Shown: piece after piece, positions 1-9,775 of the stretch | Layout: each line of letters begins with the position of its first letter | Numbering within the stretch: the first letter of the stretch is position 1 | Assembly (NCBI GenBank): GCA_029961055.1 | Contig: JASBVM010000005.1 | Coordinates: 1 to 64,000, forward strand | Source of the DNA: Bacillota bacterium | GTDB taxonomy: Bacteria; Bacillota; Sulfobacillia; JAIMAT01 | Reading direction: 5' to 3' | DNA length: 64,000 bases | Program-made: the position numbers and the translations under genes | Notes under the pieces: model-generated | Told to the model about the DNA's origin: nothing | Database searches by the model: none | What the model saw: only the letters and a program-made list of their open reading frames with translations

Positions 1-752
1 AGCCGCACACCATCTCCCGGCTTCTCGGCAGCCCGCCCGGCTACGTCGGTTACGGCGAGGAAGGCCGGCTGGTCAAGGCGCTGAAGGAGCACCCGTACTC
101 GGTCCTCCTCTTCGACGAGGCGGAGAAGGCGCACCCCGACATCTTCAACGCCTTCCTGCAGATGATGGCGGAGGGGCGGATCACGGGAGCCAACGGGCAT
201 ACCGCCGACGCCTCCCATGCCTTCCTGATCTTCACCTCCAACGTGGGGAGCGAGGAGCTGGCGCGGGAGACCATCGGGTTCCGCGGCGACCGGGCGCAGG
301 CGGAGCTCGACCGCCAGGAGCGGGCGATGCGGGCGCTGCGCCGCTCCTTCCGGCCGGAGTTCCTCGGCCGCCTGGATGCCATCGTCGTCTTCCACGACCT
401 CGGGCCCGAGGAGTACCGGAGGGTGGCCGAGAAGTTCGTCCGGCGCCTGAGCGAGCGGCTCGCCGAGCGCTACCCGGGCCTCCGGCTCGAGGTGACCCCG
501 GAGGCGGTGGAGAAGCTGGTCCAGCTGGGAACGGCGCCCGAGACCGGTGCCCGCCAGATGGGGCGCGTGGTGGAGCGCGAGATCACGGACCAGCTGGTGG
601 ACGTGGACGCCTGGATCAGCCAGGGCCGGCTGCAGCCGCCCGCCACCCTGACGGTCGACCTCCCCGGGGAGGGCGAGAGCGCGCCGGAGGGGGCGCACGT
701 GGTGATCCGCGGGCCGCAGGGGTTGCTGACGCGGCCGAAGGTGCGGGCCTGA
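1..752 (+). CDS. Clp-type AAA+ ATPase, C-terminal part (5' end outside window)
   Basis: This is the C-terminal half of a second AAA+ module of a Clp/Hsp100 ATPase, a protein-unfolding or disaggregating machine. The frame is open from the first bases (codons from base 3). Visible motifs are a pore-loop segment (GYVGYGEEG), a Walker B (VLLFDEAEKAHP), a sensor-1 stretch (FIFTSNVGS) and a sensor-2 region (ETGARQMGR). The C-terminal small domain runs on to the stop at 750-752. The Walker A and N-terminal domains lie upstream of the window. The sequence between Walker B and sensor 1 is unlike common ClpB/ClpC, so I do not choose among ClpB, ClpC and ClpE. A strong palindromic hairpin follows the stop. 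Confidence 0.85.
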   Translation, partial: PHTISRLLGSPPGYVGYGEEGRLVKALKEHPYSVLLFDEAEKAHPDIFNAFLQMMAEGRITGANGHTADASHAFLIFTSNVGSEELARETIGFRGDRAQAELDRQERAMRALRRSFRPEFLGRLDAIVVFHDLGPEEYRRVAEKFVRRLSERLAERYPGLRLEVTPEAVEKLVQLGTAPETGARQMGRVVEREITDQLVDVDAWISQGRLQPPATLTVDLPGEGESAPEGAHVVIRGPQGLLTRPKVRA

Positions 753-771
753 GCGGGGGCCTAGCCCGCGG

Positions 772-809
772 CGCCGGGGCCCCGGGTCCTCCGACCCGGG
801 GCCCCGGCG
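772..809. terminator. Convergent bidirectional terminator hairpin
   Basis: A perfect 17-bp inverted repeat (772-788 and 793-809) with a 4-base loop CTCC lies between the ends of the Clp gene (752) and the convergent fabF gene (841). It has no T-run on either strand, so termination would rely on the very G+C-rich stem. Confidence 0.75.
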
Positions 810-840
810 TGCGGCGGCGGCTTGGGGCTTGGCGGCGGCC

Positions 841-2097
841 TCAGGAGTCGCCGGGGAAGCGGCGGAAGAGGAGGCTGACGTTCTGGCCGCCCAGGCCGAA
901 GGCGTTGGCCAGGGCGGCGCGCGCGGCGCTCTCCAGCGGGCGCCCGGCCACCACGGACAGGTCGCACTCGGGATCGGGCTGCTCGTAGTTGGCGGTGGGC
1001 GGCACCAGGCCGCGCGCCAGGCTCAGGACGGTGAAGACCGCCTCCACGGCGCCCGCGGCGCAGGCGGCGTGGCCCATGGCCCCCTTGAACGAGGTGACCG
1101 GCAGCCGCCGGGCGTGGCGGCCGAAGACGGCGTGGATGGCGCGGCTCTCGGCGACGTCGTTGAGCGGCGTGGAGGTGCCGTGCGCCTTGACGAAGCCGAC
1201 CTCCTCCGGATCGGTGCCGGCGTCGGCCAGGGCGCGGCGCATGGCCAGCGCCTGCCCGTCGGGATCGGGGGCCGTGTCGTCGGTGGCGTCGAAGGACCAG
1301 CCCGCACCGGCCAGCTCGGCCAGGACGGGCGCGCCCCGTCGCCGCGCGTGCTCCTCGTTCTCCAGGACCAGGATCCCCGCGCCTTCCGCCAGGACGAAGC
1401 CGTCGCGGCGAGCGTCAAAGGGGCGGGAGGCCCGCTCGGGCTCCTCGTTCCTCCGGCTGAGCGCACCGAGGCGGGCCAGCGCCGCGATGGCCAGGGGCGC
1501 GACGGTGGTGTCCGAGCCGCCGGCCAGCATCACCTGCGCGTGTCCCAGCCGGATCAGGTTGAAGGCCTGGCCGACGGCGTCGGCGCCGCTGGCGCAGGCC
1601 GAGTTGACAGTCGTGTTGGGGCCGCGCAGACCCAGCTCGAGGCCGATGCGAGCGGCGGCCATGTGCGCCCCCACCTTGGGGACCAGCAGGGGGTCGACGC
1701 CGTGCGCACCCCGTTCTTCGAGCCGGCGCTCCTGCACGCCGGTCTCCCAGATGCCGCCCGAGGTGGCGATCGCGACGCCGGTCTCGTCGGGAGCCGGATC
1801 GAGGCCGGCCGAGGCCAGCGCCTGGCGCGCCGCGGCCAGCGCCAGCTGGGCGAAGCGCCCCGTGCGCCGCGCGGTCCGCCGATCCATGTAGAGCAGGGGG
1901 TCGAAACCCTTCACCTCGCCGGCGAAGCGCACCGGCAGCGCGGAGGCGTCGAAGGAGGTGATGGGCGCCACCCCGGATCGCCCGTGAAGAAGGGCCTGCC
2001 AGCTGCTTTCCACGTCCAGCCCGAGGCTGGTCAAAGCCCCCAGACCGGTGACCACCACCCGGGGAAACCGGGTGCGCGTGTCGCCCGTCTCGCTCAA
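841..2097 (-). CDS. fabF: Beta-ketoacyl-ACP synthase II
   Basis: This is the condensing enzyme of type II fatty-acid elongation: it adds malonyl-ACP to acyl-ACP in the cytoplasm. The thiolase fold is complete at about 418 residues, the usual family length. The nucleophile Cys168 sits in NSACASGADA, followed by His306 in VKAHGTST, Lys338 and His343 in KGAMGHAACA. The C-terminal NAFGLGGQN is typical. I choose TTG at 2097 because GAGGAGG is placed correctly for it; the GTG three codons upstream directly abuts that site. No other fab gene is adjacent, so it may be a lone KAS II or a specialised KAS. Confidence 0.92.
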   Translation of the reverse strand: MSETGDTRTRFPRVVVTGLGALTSLGLDVESSWQALLHGRSGVAPITSFDASALPVRFAGEVKGFDPLLYMDRRTARRTGRFAQLALAAARQALASAGLDPAPDETGVAIATSGGIWETGVQERRLEERGAHGVDPLLVPKVGAHMAAARIGLELGLRGPNTTVNSACASGADAVGQAFNLIRLGHAQVMLAGGSDTTVAPLAIAALARLGALSRRNEEPERASRPFDARRDGFVLAEGAGILVLENEEHARRRGAPVLAELAGAGWSFDATDDTAPDPDGQALAMRRALADAGTDPEEVGFVKAHGTSTPLNDVAESRAIHAVFGRHARRLPVTSFKGAMGHAACAAGAVEAVFTVLSLARGLVPPTANYEQPDPECDLSVVAGRPLESAARAALANAFGLGGQNVSLLFRRFPGDS

Positions 2098-2211
2098 GAC
2101 CGCCACCCTCCTCGCGCCGGCTCACCTTCGGCCGAGGCTGCACCGCCCCCTTCCTACCGCCAGGTAGAAACGACGGGCCCCCGGGCGGTTCCTCCGGGAG
2201 GCCCGGCCGGT

Positions 2212-2481
2212 TCAGCCGGAGAGACGCCGGCGCATGTGGAGGAGCAGTTCGCGATGCTTCAGCTCATCCTGCCGGATCGACCAGAGGATGTCGGCGTCGG
2301 CCGCCTCCCGCACCATCCGTGCCATCTGGCCGTACATGCGCGCGGCCGCCTCTTCGTCACGGATCGCCTCGTCCAGCATCGCTTCCAGACCGCCGCCGGG
2401 CGGTACCCTGGCCCCCTGTGCCCCCACCTGCTGCTGGGGAGCGGCAGGGACGCGGGAGCGACTCGTCTCGTGGCGTGGCAA
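2212..2481 (-). CDS. Small ferritin-like protein
   Basis: An 89-residue protein with a low-complexity N-terminal third and two predicted helices resembling half of a ferritin-like/rubrerythrin fold. It has an EAIRDEEAAARMYGQMARM helix and a second helix with DELKHREL, where acidic and His residues could bind metal. One half-ferritin would need to dimerise to complete a di-iron site. TTG at 2481 is preceded by GGGGAG. It is transcribed divergently from spoIIE. Its role is unknown; spore-coat or oxidative-stress functions are known for related small ferritin-like proteins in spore formers, but nothing here proves that. Confidence 0.6.
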   Translation of the reverse strand: MPRHETSRSRVPAAPQQQVGAQGARVPPGGGLEAMLDEAIRDEEAAARMYGQMARMVREAADADILWSIRQDELKHRELLLHMRRRLSG

Positions 2482-2639
2482 GAGCCATCATCTCCCCTTT
2501 CCGGCCCGCACCGGGGTTCGGGCCTCCCTTGCAGGCTATGAGGGAGGCGCCCGGCATGTCCCCGCGGGCCGCCGCGCGGCGCCTCCGGGTCGAAGCGTCG
2601 CGAGAAGGCGCGGGGCGCGCGGGGGAAGCTTGGCCGGAG

Positions 2640-2672
2640 TCGACAGGCACCCGGCCGTGCAGCGGCTAGAAT
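2640..2672 (+). promoter_or_regulatory. spoIIE promoter, TCGACA-21-TAGAAT
   Basis: A -35-like TCGACA (2640-2645) and a -10-like TAGAAT (2667-2672) are separated by exactly 21 bases, about 40 bases before the spoIIE start. In B. subtilis, spoIIE and spoIIG use sigma-A promoters with abnormally long spacers that Spo0A~P activates. The bottom strand over the -35 reads TGTCGAC, one mismatch from the 0A box TGTCGAA, and GGTCGAA at 2588-2594 is another one-mismatch site. The match is by eye only. Confidence 0.5.
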
Positions 2673-2711
2673 GGCCGGCGCGCACTTGCCGAGGGGCAGG
2701 GAGGGGATGCC

Positions 2712-4787
2712 ATGCGAGAGCGGTGGACGAGCCTGCCGGACGTCGCCCGGCGGGCCACCCCTTGGCTGGCCGCCGCCTCGACCGCCCTCTACGCCCGGGC
2801 GGCGCTTCTCGGCTCGCTCGGCGGCTTCGGTGCCGGCTGGTACGCGCTCCTGCTCGGCCGCGGCGCCACCCCGGCCGTCCGCCTGCTGGCGCTGGTCGCC
2901 GGCGCGGCGGGCGGCTTCAGCGCCGGCGGGCCCAGGGGCGCCGTCGGCTTCCTCGCGGGGTCGGCGGTTCTGGAACTGCTCTGGCTCCCCTGGAGCCGGC
3001 GGGGCAGGGGCCGTGCCGGGGCTGCCGCGGTCGCCGCGCTGGCCGCCAGCGCCGTCATGCTCGCGGGCCGCGACGCCCGCTGGCTGCTGGCTGTCTCGCT
3101 GCCCTCGGCCGCTCTGGGCGGCTCGCTGGTCTTCCTGGGCGAGCGGGCGCTGGTCCGGCGGGAGGCGATCGAACGCTGGACCGACCTCCTCCCGGTCGCC
3201 TTCCTGGCGGGTGCGGCCGCCGCCGGACTGCGCGGCCTGGCGCTGGGACCCGTGGCGCTGCAGCCGGTACCCATGGCCCTGGCCGTCCTCTCGCTGGGGA
3301 CGCGAGCCGGGGCGGGCGCCGGCGCCGCGGCGGGGGCGGTGGCGGGGACGCTCCTGGCCTTGAGCGCGGGCGAGCCGGTCGCGGCCGCCTCCCTGGCGCT
3401 GGGGGGCTACCTGGCCGGCGCGGCGGCGCGCCTGGGGCGCGGCGCCGCGGCCCTGGGCATGGCCGCCGGGGCGGCCGCGGTGATCCTCGCCTACGGCGGG
3501 GCGCCCATGGCCGGCGCCGGCGTGCCGGAGGCGTTGACGGGGTCGCTCCTCCTGGGGGAGGCGGGGGGTGCGCTTCTCTTCCTGGTGCTGCCCGCCCGCT
3601 GGCTCGACTGGATCGCGGCGAGCCTGCCACGGCCTGGCGATCCCGGTCCGGGGACGACGCGGCGCCTGGCGCAGCTCTCGCTCCTCCTGGAGGACGTGGC
3701 CCGGCGGGTGGAGATGCCGGTGGGGCGGCCGAAACCGGCGGGCCCGCCGGAGATGGAGGAGCTGATCGGGCAGGTGACGGGCGGCCCCTGCCAGGGTTGC
3801 CCGGCCTTCCAGGAGTGCTGGGAGCGCCGCCTGGTGCGGCGCCGGCGCGAGCTGTCGGACCTGGCCGCGCTTCTCGAAGAGGCCGGCGAGGAAGCGGCGC
3901 TGCCGGAGGCCTGGCGGCCGCCGCGCTGTCTCCGGCCGCCGGCCGTGCGTGCGGCGGTGGAGCGATGGCTGGCGCGCCGGCGGGGCGAGCACGTGGCGGC
4001 GAGACGGCTGGAGCAGGGTCGCTTCCTCCTGGCCAGCCAGATCACCGGTGTGGCCAAGGTGGTGGGAGCCCTGGCCGAGGAGGCGGCAGCCGCGGTGGAG
4101 ACCAGGGCCTGGACGGCGGCGGAGCCGGTCCTGGGCTGCGCCATCGGCGCGGCCAGCTGGCCGGCCCGGGAGGGCGCGCCCAGCGGCGACCGGCACGCGG
4201 CTCAATCGCTGGAAGGCGACCGGATCGCCCTCCTCCTCAGCGACGGCATGGGCAGCGGGCTGGCGGCGGCCCGCGAGGGAGAGGCGGTGCTCGAGCTGCT
4301 GGGGCGGCTCCTGGCCGCTCACTTCCCGCCGGCGGTGGCGGTGGAGACCGCCAGCGCCCTCTTCACCCTGCGCACCCCGCGGGAGAGCGTGGCCGCTTTG
4401 GACCTGGTCCTCCTCGACCTGCGCCGCGCCCGCCTGGAGTCCATCAAGGCCGGTGCGCCGCCGAGCTTCCTGCTGCGGGGAGGCGACGTGGAGGTGCTGG
4501 TCCAGCAGGGGCCGCCCCTGGGCGCGCCGGATTTCCCGCGCCCCACGCCGCTGGAACGCCCGCTCGAAGCGGGCGACCTGCTGATTGTGGCGACGGACGG
4601 CCTCCTCTCCGCCCTCGGCGTGGGGGCAGAGGGCGTGACCCGCCTCCGGCAGCTCCTTCGCCGCCCGCTGCCCCGGGAGCCCCAGGAGGCGGCCGACCGC
4701 CTGCTGGCGCTGGCGCTGGCGGCCTGCGGCGGGGAGCCGAAGGACGACATGACGGTGGTGACCGTCCGCCTCCTGCCCGAGTGCTGA
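2712..4787 (+). CDS. spoIIE: Stage II sporulation protein E (PP2C-type phosphatase)
   Basis: SpoIIE dephosphorylates SpoIIAA at the forespore septum, which frees sigma-F. The 691-residue protein has a hydrophobic, Ala/Leu/Gly-rich N-terminal half with about ten membrane segments (residues about 15-310), a linker with a CxxCxxFxxC cluster (near 360), and a C-terminal PP2C domain. The phosphatase shows DGMGSG with metal-binding Asp511, ATDGLLSA, and a closing KDDMTVV (Asp678/Asp679). It is shorter than B. subtilis SpoIIE (827 residues), mainly in the central region. ATG at 2712 follows GGGAGGGG. It is followed at close range by tilS and ftsH, the same order as in Bacillus, where hpt normally sits between tilS and ftsH but is absent here. 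Confidence 0.92.
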   Translation: MRERWTSLPDVARRATPWLAAASTALYARAALLGSLGGFGAGWYALLLGRGATPAVRLLALVAGAAGGFSAGGPRGAVGFLAGSAVLELLWLPWSRRGRGRAGAAAVAALAASAVMLAGRDARWLLAVSLPSAALGGSLVFLGERALVRREAIERWTDLLPVAFLAGAAAAGLRGLALGPVALQPVPMALAVLSLGTRAGAGAGAAAGAVAGTLLALSAGEPVAAASLALGGYLAGAAARLGRGAAALGMAAGAAAVILAYGGAPMAGAGVPEALTGSLLLGEAGGALLFLVLPARWLDWIAASLPRPGDPGPGTTRRLAQLSLLLEDVARRVEMPVGRPKPAGPPEMEELIGQVTGGPCQGCPAFQECWERRLVRRRRELSDLAALLEEAGEEAALPEAWRPPRCLRPPAVRAAVERWLARRRGEHVAARRLEQGRFLLASQITGVAKVVGALAEEAAAAVETRAWTAAEPVLGCAIGAASWPAREGAPSGDRHAAQSLEGDRIALLLSDGMGSGLAAAREGEAVLELLGRLLAAHFPPAVAVETASALFTLRTPRESVAALDLVLLDLRRARLESIKAGAPPSFLLRGGDVEVLVQQGPPLGAPDFPRPTPLERPLEAGDLLIVATDGLLSALGVGAEGVTRLRQLLRRPLPREPQEAADRLLALALAACGGEPKDDMTVVTVRLLPEC

Positions 4788-4794
4788 ACGCACG

Positions 4795-4838
4795 GCCCCG
4801 CCGGGACGGGGCGGCCTCCCGGCCGTCCCGTCTATACT
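4795..4838 (+). promoter_or_regulatory. spoIIE-tilS intergenic hairpin and -10-like TATACT
   Basis: GCCCCG (4795-4800) pairs with CGGGGC (4807-4812) just after the spoIIE stop. TATACT at 4833-4838 lies 18 bases before the tilS GTG. No good -35 is visible at 17 bases, so the promoter part is weak. Confidence 0.3.
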
Positions 4839-4856
4839 CGACCCGGGGGATCGACC

Positions 4857-6305
4857 GTGGAAGCTTCCGGCGAGAAGCAGACGGTGGACGGCTTCCGCCG
4901 CCGGCTGGCCGAGGAAGCCTTGGCCCGTCACCTCTTCGGCCCGCACCAGCGCGTGCTGGTGGCGCTCTCGGGCGGCCCGGACTCCTCGGCGCTGCTGGAC
5001 GCGCTGGCGGCGGTCCGGGAGATCTGGCCGCTCCGGCTCCACGCGCTCTACGTCGACCACGGCCTCCGACCGCAGGCGCCCGAGGAGGCCCGCTTCTGCG
5101 CCGAACTCGCCGCCGCCCGCCGCGTCCCCCTGGAGGTCCGGAGAGTGGACGTCCCCTCCCTGGCCAGCCGCCCCGGCTGGTCGGTCGAGAGCGCCGGTCG
5201 CCATCTCCGCCTCCGCGCCCTGGAGGAAGAGGCGCTCCGCCTGGGAGCCGAGCGGGTGGCCCTCGGCCACCAGGCGGACGACCGGGTGGAGACGGTGCTG
5301 ATGCGCCTCCTCCGCGGCTCGGGCCGGCGGGGCCTGGCGGCGATGGCCTGGGTGCGACCGCCCTTCGTCCGGCCGCTCCTCGCCTTCCGCCGCGAGGAGA
5401 CCCGCGCGTACTGCCAGGCGGCGGGTATCCGGCCGCGGGAGGACGCGAGCAACGCCGACCCCGCCTTCTTCCGGAACCGCCTCCGCCTCCGGCTCCTGCC
5501 GGAGATGGAACGATACGCGCCCGGCCTCCGCCGCCGCCTCTGGAACCTGGCGGAACTCCTCACCGACGAGGAAGCCTGGCTCGACGAGCTGACCCGCGCG
5601 CTCCTCCCGGAGGTGCGGCTTCCGGACGGCAGCCTGGACCGGCGCCGTTTCCGGCACCTGCCCCCGGCCGCCCAGCGGCGGCTCCTCCGCCTGCTGGCCG
5701 GCTCGCCTCCCCGGCAGCTGGACTTCCTCAGGGTGGAGGCGGCGCGCCGGGCGGTCCTCCGCGGCCGCGGACGCGAGGAGCTCGGCGCCGGCTGGGTGCT
5801 GGCGGCGGGAGGGAGGTCGGCACGGCTCCGCCGGAGGGACGGGGCGGCCCCGGCGGGCCGGGAGCGAAGCCCGGAGCAGGGCGTGACGACGCCGCCCGAG
5901 GCGACGGCCTGGACGCTGCCGCTCTCCGCCGTCCTGCTCTGGCGTGGGGCCGACGGCCGCTACTGGCGCTTCCGCCTGGAAGGGCCGGCGCCGCGCCCCG
6001 GGGAACCGGGCGCCCACTGGCAGCCGCTCTGGCTCGACGGCCGGCGGCTGACCGAAGGTGGCCTGGCCGTGCGCCCCGCCCGGCCGGGCGATCGCTGGCA
6101 GCCCTCCGGCCTCGGGCTGCCGGTCCGGCTCGACCGGGCGCTCCGGCGGCGGCTGGCGCCCGCTTCGCGCGCACGCTGGCCCGTGCTACTCTACCGGGGC
6201 CGGCCGGTCTGGAGCCCCGGGCTGCTGCCCGACGCCCGCATCCTGGCCCCGTCTGGCGCCATGGGCTGGGCGCTCCGGATCGAAGGCCCGGTTGCGCAGC
6301 TCTAG
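4857..6305 (+). CDS. tilS: tRNA(Ile)-lysidine synthase
   Basis: TilS converts C34 of the minor tRNA-Ile (CAU anticodon) to lysidine with ATP and lysine, changing its identity from Met to Ile. The N-type ATP-pyrophosphatase signature SGGPDSS is at residues 38-44, and the GHQADDRVETVLMRLLRGSGRRGL block is characteristic. A central DASNADPAFFRNRLRL stretch and a C-terminal TilS domain (WQPSGL region) follow. The length of 482 residues is normal. The GTG start at 4857 is preceded by GGGGGA at a good distance. It lies between spoIIE and ftsH as in other spore formers. Confidence 0.92.
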   Translation: MEASGEKQTVDGFRRRLAEEALARHLFGPHQRVLVALSGGPDSSALLDALAAVREIWPLRLHALYVDHGLRPQAPEEARFCAELAAARRVPLEVRRVDVPSLASRPGWSVESAGRHLRLRALEEEALRLGAERVALGHQADDRVETVLMRLLRGSGRRGLAAMAWVRPPFVRPLLAFRREETRAYCQAAGIRPREDASNADPAFFRNRLRLRLLPEMERYAPGLRRRLWNLAELLTDEEAWLDELTRALLPEVRLPDGSLDRRRFRHLPPAAQRRLLRLLAGSPPRQLDFLRVEAARRAVLRGRGREELGAGWVLAAGGRSARLRRRDGAAPAGRERSPEQGVTTPPEATAWTLPLSAVLLWRGADGRYWRFRLEGPAPRPGEPGAHWQPLWLDGRRLTEGGLAVRPARPGDRWQPSGLGLPVRLDRALRRRLAPASRARWPVLLYRGRPVWSPGLLPDARILAPSGAMGWALRIEGPVAQL

Positions 6306-6326
6306 GGCACGGATCGAGCAGATGCC

Positions 6327-6337
6327 TATGATAGAAT
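6327..6337 (+). promoter_or_regulatory. -10-like elements upstream of ftsH
   Basis: Overlapping TATGAT (6327-6332) and TAGAAT (6332-6337) lie about 110 bases before the ftsH start. No convincing -35 was found. If used, the transcript would begin before the hairpin at 6375-6427. Confidence 0.3.
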
Positions 6338-6374
6338 CAACTCGCATCTGGCCGCGACCCGCGGTAGCGGGCCG

Positions 6375-6427
6375 AGCGGGGAGCCGTGGGGGAGCAGCCG
6401 GGTCGTGACCGGCACCGGCTCCCCGTT
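6375..6427 (+). terminator. Terminator-like hairpin in the ftsH leader
   Basis: CGGGGAGCCG (6377-6386) pairs perfectly with CGGCTCCCCG (6416-6425), extended by A-T and G-T pairs, with an inner GCCGG/CCGGC stem. TTTCT follows. It ends tilS transcription or acts as an attenuator, because it lies only 20 bases before the ftsH ATG. Confidence 0.5.
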
Positions 6428-6445
6428 TCTGCTAGGAGGGCGAGG

Positions 6446-8428
<1,983 letters not shown>

Positions 8429-8473
8429 GGTGCCAGATCGAGCCAGCGGGTGCGAAGAGGGTGATGAGCCCTG

Positions 8474-8508
8474 AGAACGGCCGGGAGAGTGACCCGGCCG
8501 TTCTTTTT
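8474..8508 (+). terminator. Rho-independent terminator after ftsH
   Basis: A perfect 12-bp stem (8474-8485 and 8493-8504) with a 7-base loop is followed by a T-run through 8508. The T-run adjoins the TTGGCA -35 box of the oxidase promoter. Confidence 0.9.
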
Positions 8509-8511
8509 GAC

Positions 8512-8540
8512 TTGGCATCGACCTGCGCGCGATAGATAAT
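8512..8540 (+). promoter_or_regulatory. Promoter of the cytochrome oxidase operon
   Basis: TTGGCA (8512-8517), a 17-base spacer and GATAAT (8535-8540) form a near-consensus sigma-A promoter, starting four bases after the terminator T-run and about 70 bases before the coxB start. Confidence 0.7.
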
Positions 8541-8611
8541 CAAGGCAAAAGCGCCTAATGTCTGAATAGTACCCCGCCTGGGCGCTCGAGATCGACGGGA
8601 GGTGACGATGC

Positions 8612-9691
8612 TTGGGTGGAGGTGGGCGTCACAGGAAGGTGGCGCTGGTGCCACTCGCTCTGGCGGCGGCGGCGCTGCTGGGTGGATGTGGGACCTATCC
8701 GCAGTCGGACTTCAACGCGGTCGGCCCGGTCTCCCAGCTGCAGCGGTCGGCGCTGGTGGAGGACATGCGCTTCCTGGGCGTCATCGGCATCATCGTGATC
8801 GGCTTGGTGGTCTACGCAGCGCTCCGGTTCCGTCACCGCCCCGGCCAGGAGGAGACCCCGGCGCAGATCGAGGGCAACCCCAGGCTGGAGATCGCCTGGT
8901 GGGTGGTGATCGCCCTGGGTCTCGTCTTCCTGGTGGTGCCGCCGCTCCGGGACGAGTTCGTCCTGGCCGGCGCGCCGAAAGGCCCTGGCGTCGTCCACGT
9001 CAAGGTGATCGGCCACCAGTGGTGGTGGGAGTTCCAGTACCCCGACTACAAGTTCGTGACCGCGAACGAGATGCACATCCCCGTGGGCGCGAAGGTGGAC
9101 CTCGAGGTCACCTCGGTCGACGTCATCCACAGCTTCTGGGCACCCAACATCGCCGGAACGCTGGACGCCATCCCAGGCCGCATCAACAGCGAGTGGATCC
9201 AGGCCGACAAGCCCGGCGTCTACTGGGGCCAGTGCAAGGAGTTCTGCGGGCTGAACCACGCCAACATGCGACTCCGGGTGGTGGCGGAGTCACCGGAGGA
9301 CTTTCAGAAGTGGGTGGAGTCGCATCAGCATCCGGTCGGCGTCTCGCAGCTGACGGGAGAGGCGCTGGCAGGCTGGCAGGTTTTCGACGGTCCCGGCACC
9401 TGCAAGAACTGCCACACCATCGACGGCACCGACGCCAAAGGGGTGATCGGGCCGAACCTGACCGGCATCGGCAGCCGCGTCGGTATCGGAGCGATGACCC
9501 TGGTCCCCAACGATACGGCCAACCTGGTCCGGTGGCTGCACGACCCCCAGTCGGTGAAGCCGGGCAACGACATGATCATCCCGAAGTTGAGCGACCAGCA
9601 GATCCGGGAGCTCGTCGCCTTCCTGCAGTCGCAGAAGACGTATGAGAGCCCCCAGGTGAAGGCTGCGCTGGAGAACCCGCTGGCCCCGTGA
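8612..9691 (+). CDS. ctaC: Cytochrome c oxidase subunit II with fused cytochrome c (caa3 type)
   Basis: Subunit II accepts electrons from cytochrome c and passes them via CuA to subunit I. A lipoprotein signal ends at LLGGC (Cys26), two membrane helices follow (about 53-70 and 92-110), then the cupredoxin domain. CuA ligands are intact: His173, Cys208, Glu210, Cys212, His216 and Met219. A C-terminal cytochrome c domain has CKNCH (Cys264/Cys267/His268) and a likely axial Met321, so the subunit carries its own heme c. The TTG at 8612 is chosen because GGGAGGTGA sits correctly in front of it; the ATG at 8608 is in another frame and overlaps the ribosome site. It heads the oxidase operon. Confidence 0.95.
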   Translation: MGGGGRHRKVALVPLALAAAALLGGCGTYPQSDFNAVGPVSQLQRSALVEDMRFLGVIGIIVIGLVVYAALRFRHRPGQEETPAQIEGNPRLEIAWWVVIALGLVFLVVPPLRDEFVLAGAPKGPGVVHVKVIGHQWWWEFQYPDYKFVTANEMHIPVGAKVDLEVTSVDVIHSFWAPNIAGTLDAIPGRINSEWIQADKPGVYWGQCKEFCGLNHANMRLRVVAESPEDFQKWVESHQHPVGVSQLTGEALAGWQVFDGPGTCKNCHTIDGTDAKGVIGPNLTGIGSRVGIGAMTLVPNDTANLVRWLHDPQSVKPGNDMIIPKLSDQQIRELVAFLQSQKTYESPQVKAALENPLAP

Positions 9692-9775
9692 TCGCGGAGC
9701 AGGCGAGGGGCAGCGCGGTCTGTCTCCGGCGTTGAGGGAGGCCAGACCATCACCTCGAGGGGAGTGAGGAGAGAG

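Noticed and set aside
2234-6331. Very long open frames, for example 1365 codons on the plus strand and 1252 codons on the minus strand (2259-6017).
   Set aside because: They are frame shadows in G+C-rich DNA, covering spoIIE and tilS, which have clear domains in other frames. Their products are low-complexity Arg/Gly/Pro/Ala.
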